34,118 nt of DNA, from the NCBI GenBank assembly GCA_001789395.1, contig MFZK01000007.1, forward strand, positions 1 through 34,118, written 5' to 3'. This document shows positions 1 to 7,449 of the stretch, one piece after another. This DNA comes from Candidatus Roizmanbacteria bacterium RIFCSPHIGHO2_02_FULL_37_13b. GTDB lineage: Bacteria > Patescibacteriota > Microgenomatia > UBA1406 > HO2-37-13b. The number at the start of each line of letters is the position of its first letter. Position 1 is the first letter of the stretch. The notes below the pieces were generated by a model. The model was not told where the DNA came from. It made no database searches and saw only the letters and a program-made list of their open reading frames with translations. The position numbers and the translations under genes were made by a program.

Positions 1-3000
1 ATCTGTGGAGGTGGAAGTGATATCTGTGGGGTAGAAGTTAGAAATGGAGTCAGTGTTGGTCTTGTCACATCCGTTTGACATTGAGCATTGGTTCTACAAG
101 ACAATCCCGTCTTACTTCCGCAGTTATCATTACAATACATTTGTCCTCCTGGATAATTTTGATCTGTACAGCCACAGGCAGAAATAGCTGTAGTTGGTTT
201 CGGAATACTTGATTTCGGTTTAATCTCAAAATTCATTTCATTGTCTTGGCCGAATTTACCGTTAAAAAATTCATTTCTAATAGAATTTGTACACTCTATG
301 GGAAAACTCTGGCTAAACCAATACCCATGGGTCCAATCGAACTTTGGTGTGAATGTAAGCGAATAAGTTGTACTTTGACCGGTTTTTAATCTAAGATTTT
401 CACTTCTCGCAAGAATCTTATTTGCACGGGCCGGCGAATCATCATATGCATATATATGAATCGTACCATTGACTTCGAAACCCGGGCAATTATTTGTTAT
501 AGTTCCATGTACGGTCGTCTTGCCGGCGGGTAGGGTAGCCGTTCCACTATCAATGTTGAAGTTAACCGATCCTCTAAAACTAGCTAATTCACAAGCGGCA
601 AAACCACCCTGACAATCATTTGTAAGTCTATTTGTTATATTCATACTATTGTCATATACAGCGGCTTCAATACGATAGAGTTTCCCATTGGTAGGTACTT
701 TATCAAAGACTGATTGTTTTTTTGATATCGACTGATCATCGTATCTGTTGGTATAGATAAGATTGGGAGCGATCGCTTCAGATTTGTTATAGACACTAAT
801 CGTTGTCATCCATTTGGTTGCTTTAGTCGATGCTCCAATCAAGTTAACTGAGAGATTAGCCATAGGATAAGTTGGGATAGATGCACTACACCATAGGAAA
901 TCTTTAGAGACTTTACAAAGTTCCTTACAGATCCATTCACCGGGACTGCTTTTGCAGACAAAGTTTGGATCATTCCAAATCAGATTTTGAAGGAATTGGC
1001 TGATGTTATAACAGGTGCCGGTAAGATTGTGTGATTCAACAGTATCTGCCTTCGTTATTGTCAGATCAGGCAAGTTAAGATACATGCCTGACATTGCGCT
1101 TGAGCCAATAATTTTTCTAACATAAGTGGTATTCAATTTTAGACCATCAAGTACATAGGAGGCATGAACATTTGAAGTATTGTTGCCATTGTCTCTTAAG
1201 GAGAAAATGTCAAGATTGCGGCGAATGGTAGTCCCGCCACCTTTTGGTACCATTTCAAGATACCCCAAAGATCCTAAAGCAGAAGATAGGAACTTTCCAT
1301 CAATACCAAAGTTTTCACCATTTACAGGTATTGAATTTGGAGCTATGCAAAGGTCGAGATTGTAGGTGAACTTAACGCCGGTTGCTGGTACTGTCGGGAA
1401 TGGAGTCGGGGAGACAAATGGAGTCACCGGGACTTTTTTACCCGAACAGAAAACTAAAGCTTTTTGTTGTTCTGGACTTAGTGTTTTACAGAATGCTTTA
1501 CAAGTATCAGGTTGTCTGTTACAGATGAAAGATGGATCTGAAACAATCTGTAATGCTAAGTTGTTGGCTATTTCACCGATCTTGGCACATCTTCCGGTCA
1601 GATCATGTAGTTCAGACTTATTGCCAGATATGGTAATAGTCGGAAGATCTGTATAATATCCGCCTAAAAGACCGCTTCCTGTAATTTTCCTTTTGTATGT
1701 TTTACCTACTATCAGATTGTTGACAATATATGATCCTGAGACTTTTGTAAGATCGCCTGATTTTGTGCCTCTCCACATTCCAAGATCAACTGAGGCATTA
1801 TGTGTTCCATCAGTAGCTGTCATTTCGATAGTACCAAAGCTTGATATATGTTTATTCAATAGATTGAAATCAACTTCCCATTTCTGTCCGAACATGGTTA
1901 TGTATGAAGGAATGTAACAAAGATCTACATTGTAGGTGTAGGAGGCGGTTTTGCCGGAGGGAACGGATGATGGACTAAATGTTGGTGTAGGTGGCACCTT
2001 TTTATAACATTTTTTGGCTACTGCATCCCAATCCGGTCTTGATGTAGTACAGCAATATTGTGTTTTATCTCCTTGTTTACACCACGATAGCCCGCTTCCT
2101 GAGATACTTGTTGGTTGGCAATATGCACCGGGAGTACATGGGAGACCTTCTCTTGGACAACACCAATATCTCTTCGTGTTTTCTTGAACACACATTTTAT
2201 TAGGAGTATCTGCATAACATTCTGCTGGACACCTATTCTCAAATGGACCTTGGCAATTAGAATAGGGCTGTGCTTTTGCAATATCTTTTACACAACACTT
2301 TGCCATACCTTTATAGAGACATTCTTTAACTCCAAATTGAATTTCACCGGTTGTGCAATTTGTTCTACAAATTCCTCCAGTTCCACCAACTCCAGTAGAA
2401 CGTTCACATAGAGGTATGTGTCCGGGAGTTTGATCTTTACAGCAAGCTTTGCCAGTGGGACAATCTTTAGTACCCAGAGATTTATATTTAGTTCCATCAA
2501 TATCATTGACGCAGTAATCATTCAAAGCACAGACACCTCCTAAAGCATCGCACTGAGGATTAGCAATTGTTGGCATAGCTGGCGCACTTGTTACGCCTCC
2601 AGGAATTCCTCCGCTTTGAGTTGGTTTTGGAGTGCAGGCGGTGCAATCACTTTTACATGTTTTTCCAGCAGGGCATACCTGATATGTACATTTATTAATT
2701 TTACAAGTTTGATAAACTTTCTCATCTTCGTTTCGTGCGGAATATTCCTTTCGACAATAACCATTGGGGACATCAAATATTTTTCCATCGCGTTTTTCAT
2801 CTTTGCCACCACAACTTGGATTGCATCCTCCGGCAACATCACATTTATTTAAATTATCACAGTCCTGTCCCGCCTGACCTGCATCGCCTTTAGGGCAGGT
2901 CCCGCTAGAACTTCCTCCCGAGTTGCCACTACCGCTGTCTTCAGATCCCGGGACTTTACAACATGCATTAAAGACTCCTTTTTCATTATTTTTACACCAT

Positions 3001-5399
3001 CCTACCCATCGGTCTAAACCGGCAGCAGCACAATGCTCTTGGCCTTCGGCATTTGGAAGTTGTTTTGGAGCGTAATCACCGCTACATTTAAGTTCATTAG
3101 GTGGCCAGCAACCTCCCGCATCTCCACCACCGGATTTTGGATGACAACATATTAAGGCTCTACCAAGCTTAGGTCCACATTCCCCTTTGAAAGGTTCAGA
3201 ACCTTCTGATTTACATCCACTACAAGATGTTCTTGTATCGCATTCCAATCCCGGATCTTGCTTTAAAATCAATGCGACTTTAGTCTCTGCGCCGGCCATT
3301 ATCTCAAAATCATCATGACATTTGCTAGCTTGCGCAGTATATTTTGTATTCGGACCATCGATTTCCATTGCATATTTTCCGATAGGTAAATTATTGATAC
3401 GTCGATGTGCAGCACCAACTGGTTCTTTTGATCTATACTCCTTACCATCTTTATCAGTTAACGTTATCTCGAAAGGATCTGTGTAATATGAATAGTCTTT
3501 ATTTCCAGTTGCTAATTTTTGTTCGAGCGAAGCTCTATCACAGGAAGCAGGCTTTGCATCGGGCCAATAATATGCGACTAAAATTTCAAAATTACCAATT
3601 TGAGGAATAGTCGGTGTTGGTTCTGGCAATTTCTCCAACCACCAACCACCAACGACTTTTATATTACATGCAACTGGAGCATTATTGATGGAAAGGAAGT
3701 CTCCAGAGCCACCAGTATCTTTATTATATAAAGGAGACACTCCATTATGGCATTCATGGTCATCGAAAGTATCATAATTGCAAATTCTCAAATTATTGCC
3801 TTTAAGGACATATTCGGACGGATCATATTTTAATTCCCAAATATAGGGTGCAAAATCACCTGAGGAGGAGCGAGGAAAAATACCATATGAACTTCCAAGA
3901 TTTTTGCCACCTGTGGAATATTTCTTCTTACCATCTTTAAAAGTATCCCAACTAGTGGTATATGATTTACCATTGATGTTTGAAGTCGCGCGATATCCCC
4001 ATTTAGAAGGATTATTGACATTTTTGATCCAATCTTTAGTCGTATTGTCTGATATTTGAACAGCGGCTGAGTAGAGACAAGAACTTGGAGTAGGGCTGAG
4101 CGATCCTGATGGTCCAGGAGTTATTGTTAATCTCGGTGTGACCGTAGGAGTTGTATTACACGGTCTTCGCACGAGTGAATCTATCTGAGTATATTTACTT
4201 CCTCCTGCACAATCCATCAGCGTACCACCCGTGAACACAGATTGACCGTGAAATCGGCGAAAGATGGATGGATCATCAGCTTTTAACCAACCTGCAAACG
4301 TACCATCGCACCATAAAATTGCCGCATCACCACAATTGCCATTAGTTCGATCGGCATCAATGATCCCAAGCCAATCCGCTTGAATTGTCCATGTTGGGGT
4401 AGGTGTTGTTCCTGGTGGTGGCGTAGGTTGTTGCTGATCAGGTATATTTAACACAAATTCAACGTCCATTGTTTTTATGGTATTATCCGTGCTGATACAA
4501 CTGGTTTGGGCTTGGAAACTTGCTCCATTACATGATATGAATGTTTCAGAAGCGGCCTGTAATGATTTCAAAGTTCCAACTTTATCTCTATATTGTTTTA
4601 ACAATGTCATCTTGACCTTGATCGGATCAAATTGAAAAGAGACGTCATTAATTTGGAAATTGATGACGCGGTTTGATTCACTTAATGCAGTTACGTCTAT
4701 TTCTTTATTGGTTTGGGCTCTACGTCCTTCTGAAGTTTCACCTAAAATCGTGAATCTAATTTTATTCAATTGAGAATTGCCTGATGGTAGTGGGCCATTT
4801 ATTCGGATTCGGCCATTGAAATTGTAGTTTGCAACGGCTGGTGAGTCCGTTGGTGATTCTTCTGTGACTTGCGTTGGTTCGGGCTCCGTAGGTTCTTGTT
4901 CATCCGGAGCTGGTTCGACTTCAGTTGGAATTGGTGTTGGGGTCCGGGGTTCTTTACTTATGCATTTTTTATAATCCGGGCCCCTTTTGAAACTACAGAT
5001 GAGACTATTTAGACAGTCGCCGTTTCTGGCGCAGTCGCCACCTTCTGTGACTTTGCCATTAGTACAATAATACTTATATGTTAAATCACAGTATTGTCCT
5101 CGATTTCCATTTTCATCCGTATCCCACCAAATCATTTGATCGCTCGTATAATTTGGACAAATACTAGTTTTATCGACACAACGTAATTTTAGTGATCCTT
5201 CTGATTTTGTTGATCCATCGGGGGTACAAAGCCGACCGCAAAACGTACGAGGAGGAATTGCTTGAGGATTAGACTGAATTTTTTTAAGCAGTGTATTTCC
5301 TAGAAATAATCCGGCACTGATGAAAAGAAGTGAACCGAGCGCAAAAAGAGAGGCGATTTCACCTTTATTAAATAAATTATTTTTTTGACATCTACGCAT
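1..5399 (-). CDS. Giant Cys-rich membrane-anchored surface protein, C-terminus off the window
   Basis: The frame is open from an ATG at 5399 to the left edge, giving 1799 visible residues without a stop. Residues about 18-38 form one hydrophobic segment after a basic start (MRRCQKNN), so the protein is probably a type II anchored exterior protein. Order seen: Cys-rich stretch (44-145), Pro/Thr/Glu linker (150-180), beta-rich region (180-320), several short Pro/Thr linkers, an Ig/prealbumin-like stretch (about 597-710), many Cys clusters (710-1130, e.g. GTKDCPTGKACCK), a tandem pair of about 190-residue repeats (1131-1507), a further beta region, then another Cys cluster and a Pro/Thr linker at the edge. 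It starts 7 nt after the cohesin gene, so the two are probably co-transcribed. No catalytic motif was recognised. A role in adhesion or host contact is inference from architecture only. Confidence 0.85.
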   Translation of the reverse strand, partial: MRRCQKNNLFNKGEIASLFALGSLLFISAGLFLGNTLLKKIQSNPQAIPPRTFCGRLCTPDGSTKSEGSLKLRCVDKTSICPNYTSDQMIWWDTDENGNRGQYCDLTYKYYCTNGKVTEGGDCARNGDCLNSLICSFKRGPDYKKCISKEPRTPTPIPTEVEPAPDEQEPTEPEPTQVTEESPTDSPAVANYNFNGRIRINGPLPSGNSQLNKIRFTILGETSEGRRAQTNKEIDVTALSESNRVINFQINDVSFQFDPIKVKMTLLKQYRDKVGTLKSLQAASETFISCNGASFQAQTSCISTDNTIKTMDVEFVLNIPDQQQPTPPPGTTPTPTWTIQADWLGIIDADRTNGNCGDAAILWCDGTFAGWLKADDPSIFRRFHGQSVFTGGTLMDCAGGSKYTQIDSLVRRPCNTTPTVTPRLTITPGPSGSLSPTPSSCLYSAAVQISDNTTKDWIKNVNNPSKWGYRATSNINGKSYTTSWDTFKDGKKKYSTGGKNLGSSYGIFPRSSSGDFAPYIWELKYDPSEYVLKGNNLRICNYDTFDDHECHNGVSPLYNKDTGGSGDFLSINNAPVACNIKVVGGWWLEKLPEPTPTIPQIGNFEILVAYYWPDAKPASCDRASLEQKLATGNKDYSYYTDPFEITLTDKDGKEYRSKEPVGAAHRRINNLPIGKYAMEIDGPNTKYTAQASKCHDDFEIMAGAETKVALILKQDPGLECDTRTSCSGCKSEGSEPFKGECGPKLGRALICCHPKSGGGDAGGCWPPNELKCSGDYAPKQLPNAEGQEHCAAAGLDRWVGWCKNNEKGVFNACCKVPGSEDSGSGNSGGSSSGTCPKGDAGQAGQDCDNLNKCDVAGGCNPSCGGKDEKRDGKIFDVPNGYCRKEYSARNEDEKVYQTCKINKCTYQVCPAGKTCKSDCTACTPKPTQSGGIPGGVTSAPAMPTIANPQCDALGGVCALNDYCVNDIDGTKYKSLGTKDCPTGKACCKDQTPGHIPLCERSTGVGGTGGICRTNCTTGEIQFGVKECLYKGMAKCCVKDIAKAQPYSNCQGPFENRCPAECYADTPNKMCVQENTKRYWCCPREGLPCTPGAYCQPTSISGSGLSWCKQGDKTQYCCTTSRPDWDAVAKKCYKKVPPTPTFSPSSVPSGKTASYTYNVDLCYIPSYITMFGQKWEVDFNLLNKHISSFGTIEMTATDGTHNASVDLGMWRGTKSGDLTKVSGSYIVNNLIVGKTYKRKITGSGLLGGYYTDLPTITISGNKSELHDLTGRCAKIGEIANNLALQIVSDPSFICNRQPDTCKAFCKTLSPEQQKALVFCSGKKVPVTPFVSPTPFPTVPATGVKFTYNLDLCIAPNSIPVNGENFGIDGKFLSSALGSLGYLEMVPKGGGTTIRRNLDIFSLRDNGNNTSNVHASYVLDGLKLNTTYVRKIIGSSAMSGMYLNLPDLTITKADTVESHNLTGTCYNISQFLQNLIWNDPNFVCKSSPGEWICKELCKVSKDFLWCSASIPTYPMANLSVNLIGASTKATKWMTTISVYNKSEAIAPNLIYTNRYDDQSISKKQSVFDKVPTNGKLYRIEAAVYDNSMNITNRLTNDCQGGFAACELASFRGSVNFNIDSGTATLPAGKTTVHGTITNNCPGFEVNGTIHIYAYDDSPARANKILARSENLRLKTGQSTTYSLTFTPKFDWTHGYWFSQSFPIECTNSIRNEFFNGKFGQDNEMNFEIKPKSSIPKPTTAISACGCTDQNYPGGQMYCNDNCGSKTGLSCRTNAQCQTDVTRPTLTPFLTSTPQISLPPPQ
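880..2010 (-). repeat. Tandem intragenic duplication in the giant protein (two units of about 190 codons)
   Basis: Unit 1 runs from about 2010 down to 1440 and unit 2 from 1440 down to 880. Both open with KKVP and a Pro/Thr linker. Shared landmarks in order are YNVDLC / YNLDLC, GTIEM / GSLEM, TYKRKITGS / TYVRKIIGS, YYTDLPTITI / MYLNLPDLTI, LHDLTGRC / SHNLTGTC, DPSFIC / DPNFVC, and a closing CK..CK. Cysteine positions are kept, so these look like two copies of one folded, disulfide-bearing domain. The family was not recognised. Confidence 0.75.
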
Positions 5400-5406
5400 G
5401 TGTTCA

Positions 5407-6030
5407 TCATTTGACAATCTTGTAATTCGCTCCTAGAGTCGTCCCGACGGTATTTTTTCCATTTAATCCTGTGTATGTTTCCAAAGGATCAAAGCTGATC
5501 AGTGTTTTGGTGACTTCTTTTTTTGCCACAATGTCAAACGTGAAGACGGCTCCTTCTCTAAGATTGTCTTTATTATCTGGTTTTACGGCGGCATGAAAAA
5601 ATAATACGCCTGGTTCTGTTGTTCTTTTATCTTTTATTACGGTGTCAAATGCACTCCCAAGTTGGGGATTGGAGAGGGTAATGACAGCAGGATCATATGT
5701 CAAGCCAATATCAACTGCCGTGACTGGCATTTCACTAATATTGACCGAAGCAGTTTTCTTTTCACCAACCGTCAATGTATCTGTAGCTGGAGAGATATTT
5801 AACGTTGTATTATAAATCTTTTTAGTTGTAGGCGCCGGCTGACTAGTTTCCTCAGGAGTAAATGGGGTTGTATTAGTTTTCTTAAAGAAATAACCTCCGA
5901 CTAAAAAACTAATTATGAAAATAGTAATTAAAAGTGCAATTAGAAGAAATCGACGGTTGCTATCGAGTTTCTGGAGCTCAACTAAATCTTTTTTTAAACT
6001 GGTTTGTATTTTTGACACTAAATTATTCAT
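5407..6030 (-). CDS. Membrane-anchored single-cohesin protein
   Basis: 207 aa. A short cytoplasmic start is followed by a transmembrane helix at about 28-49, a Thr/Pro linker (52-70), then a cohesin-like beta-sandwich to the end. The typical cohesin pattern is visible: VGEKKTASVNI early, AVDIGLTYDPAVITL in the middle, and a late strand GAVFTFDIVAKKE. Cohesins bind dockerin domains; four dockerin proteins are encoded further along this window. The start at 6030 is supported by a promoter whose predicted transcription start lies at the ATG. The next gene, the giant Cys-rich protein, begins 7 nt downstream. The domain call rests on pattern recognition, not a search. Confidence 0.85.
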   Translation of the reverse strand: MNNLVSKIQTSLKKDLVELQKLDSNRRFLLIALLITIFIISFLVGGYFFKKTNTTPFTPEETSQPAPTTKKIYNTTLNISPATDTLTVGEKKTASVNISEMPVTAVDIGLTYDPAVITLSNPQLGSAFDTVIKDKRTTEPGVLFFHAAVKPDNKDNLREGAVFTFDIVAKKEVTKTLISFDPLETYTGLNGKNTVGTTLGANYKIVK

Positions 6031-6038
6031 ATAAGATC

Positions 6039-6068
6039 ATTCTAGGTATTTATAATTCAAATTGTCAA
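6039..6068 (-). promoter_or_regulatory. Sigma70-type promoter, leaderless, for the cohesin gene
   Basis: On the minus strand TTGACA (6068-6063), 18-nt spacer, TAGAAT (6044-6039). The -10 box ends 8 nt before the ATG at 6030, so the transcript should begin at or next to the start codon. Confidence 0.7.
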
Positions 6069-6115
6069 GTGGCAATTTTTTGCACGTTTTTGCAATGGGA
6101 AAAAAATGCCACGTA

Positions 6116-6184
6116 GATCCCGTAGATTCGCACCTGCGACGCGAGGACGAAGACCTCGGGAGCAGGGAAGAATTCTGCGGGATC
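6116..6184 (+). other. Cloverleaf-like structured element (tRNA-shaped, not a canonical tRNA)
   Basis: Nested arms read on the plus strand: GATCCC/GGGATC (6116-6121 with 6179-6184); TCGC-ACCT-GCGA (6128-6139); CGAGG, 7-nt loop, CCTCG (6142-6158); 3-nt gap; GCAGG, 7-nt loop, TCTGC (6162-6178) abutting the closing arm. The two 17-nt arms match anticodon-arm and T-arm geometry exactly. The T-loop (GAAGAAT) lacks TTC, the D-like loop lacks GG, position 33 would be C, and no CCA follows, so it is not a working tRNA by sequence. It could be a decayed tRNA, a structured RNA or a hairpin repeat. The rest of the gap 6031-6372 holds the two flanking promoters and the leader below. Confidence 0.45.
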
Positions 6185-6252
6185 AAGGGATATTCAACCC
6201 ATTCCAACTAGTATATACAATACAGGGGGAGGGTATATTATAATTTTACCAG

Positions 6253-6281
6253 TTGACAAATAAATAATAGTTATTGATAAT
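6253..6281 (+). promoter_or_regulatory. Sigma70-type promoter for the glutaredoxin-like gene
   Basis: TTGACA (6253-6258), 17-nt spacer, GATAAT (6276-6281). It leaves a 5' leader of about 85 nt before the ATG at 6373, unlike the leaderless promoters elsewhere in the window. Confidence 0.65.
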
Positions 6282-6298
6282 GAATTAAGACCAATGTT

Positions 6299-6364
6299 AT
6301 GCTGAATTTACCTGCCCGCCTCTGGAGGGTTTCAGCATCCTATGTCATTCTGGCTAGTCCAGAA
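6299..6364 (+). promoter_or_regulatory. Structured 5' leader with two hairpins
   Basis: Hairpin 1 pairs ATGCTGAA (6299-6306) with TTCAGCAT (6331-6338). Hairpin 2 pairs TTCTGG (6349-6354) with CCAGAA (6359-6364) around a 5-nt loop and ends 8 nt before the start codon. No known riboswitch was recognised. A role in controlling translation of the downstream gene is inference. Confidence 0.4.
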
Positions 6365-6372
6365 TCCAGATT

Positions 6373-7044
6373 ATGAAATCAACTATATATACAATCACTA
6401 ATTGTCCCTTTTGCAAAGCAGAAAAAGATTATTTAACTGCAAACAAACTTACATTTGAAGAAAAAAACTTAGAGGAACATCGAGAATTTTTAGCAGAGAT
6501 GCTTGATCTTTCTGAAAAATGGGCGGGCGTGCCTTTTACAGTCATTTTAAAAGATGATGGTTCTCAAGTTAAGCTGAAGGGATTTACCAAAGAGGAATTT
6601 GACAAAGCCTTTGGTCTTATTCCTACTGAAGAATCCAAATCAGCGGGAGCTCCAGCAGGAGCTGAAAAAACTACGCCACCGGCAAAGGACGTTGTAGTCC
6701 CAGATGAAAAACTACAAGGAGTTATGGATAATTTGACAAAAAAAGCAGTCGAACCTGCATTGATGTCAACGATGCCAAATGTTGCGACACCTCAAAATAT
6801 TACTGATACTGGATCGCCAGTTATTCCTCAATCTAACTTGCCATCAGAGGCTTTAGTTAATGGAATTGCGACTCCAGAACCGGCTAAGCCAGTTATGCCT
6901 CCTTCAACCGTTACCGAGTCAGCGCCATTAAATTCACCGGTTAATGAACCGATTAATCAACAGCCAGTTTCATCTGCTAGTTCATCACAAGCACCGGCAG
7001 CCGACCAAAACCCACATCCTGTAATCCCCGATTTACCACAATAA
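6373..7044 (+). CDS. Glutaredoxin-like domain with long Pro/Ala-rich tail
   Basis: 223 aa. Residues 1-85 are a glutaredoxin/thioredoxin-like fold: the redox motif CPFC at 11-14 follows the first beta strand, and GVPFT carries the expected cis-proline after the second helix. Glutaredoxins reduce disulfides. Residues about 86-223 are low complexity and rich in Pro, Ala, Thr and Ser, without predicted transmembrane helices, which is unusual for the family (normally about 80-90 aa in total). No signal peptide is visible, so it is probably cytoplasmic. The gene stands alone between two promoters and is preceded by a structured leader. The exact substrate is unknown. Confidence 0.8.
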   Translation: MKSTIYTITNCPFCKAEKDYLTANKLTFEEKNLEEHREFLAEMLDLSEKWAGVPFTVILKDDGSQVKLKGFTKEEFDKAFGLIPTEESKSAGAPAGAEKTTPPAKDVVVPDEKLQGVMDNLTKKAVEPALMSTMPNVATPQNITDTGSPVIPQSNLPSEALVNGIATPEPAKPVMPPSTVTESAPLNSPVNEPINQQPVSSASSSQAPAADQNPHPVIPDLPQ

Positions 7045-7080
7045 TTCACGTCCGCTACATTATTGATATATAAATGCTTA

Positions 7081-7110
7081 TTGACAACTATTTTTTAATA
7101 ATGTTATAGT
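7081..7110 (+). promoter_or_regulatory. Promoter for the first small/large module
   Basis: TTGACA (7081-7086) and TATAGT (7105-7110) with an 18-nt spacer. The predicted transcript starts about 9 nt before the ATG at 7127. Confidence 0.6.
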
Positions 7111-7126
7111 CAATAATATTGTAGTC

Positions 7127-7447
7127 ATGCAAAATCAATTAGTAGAAGCAAAGCGAGATCTTATAATTCATAAAATAACCGGTATTCTTCTTGACGCACT
7201 GCAAAATGATGATCTCGAACCTGAAGACGGAGCGATCATTGCCGGCTATCTCCTCGAGCGGAAGAAACAGATAACTGATGAAAAAAGCCTCAATCAATTT
7301 ATGAATGAAGTTGCCGAAAAACTGGATATATTTCGCGGATTTATAAATCTACAAAAGGAAAAAGATTCCCAGAACAGTCTTGATAACCAGAAATTGGAAG
7401 ACATTAAAAGTCAGTTAGTCGAATTAGCTAGAACGCAATCTAATTAA
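7127..7447 (+). CDS. Small helical protein, module family S (copy 1)
   Basis: 106 aa, all predicted helix, no signal peptide, no Cys. It is not a family I recognise. It aligns by eye with two other small proteins in this window (11712-12020 and 15854-16195): each has a hydrophobic helix of the LLLDxL type, then a YLL/YIL core (here GYLLERKKQITDE), then a second helix beginning after an IT-E/D turn. All three are encoded directly upstream of a large protein; here the gap is 2 nt. It is probably co-translated with, and a partner of, the 664-aa protein. A chaperone, adaptor or immunity-like role is inference. Confidence 0.75.
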   Translation: MQNQLVEAKRDLIIHKITGILLDALQNDDLEPEDGAIIAGYLLERKKQITDEKSLNQFMNEVAEKLDIFRGFINLQKEKDSQNSLDNQKLEDIKSQLVELARTQSN

Positions 7448-7449
7448 AT

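Noticed and set aside
2018-2842. Several short reading frames on both strands inside 2018-2842
   Set aside because: They are out-of-frame shadows of the giant Cys-rich gene, which is open throughout.
6116-6184. Functional tRNA (anticodon GAA)
   Set aside because: T-loop, D-loop and position 33 lack the invariant bases. Kept only as a structured element.
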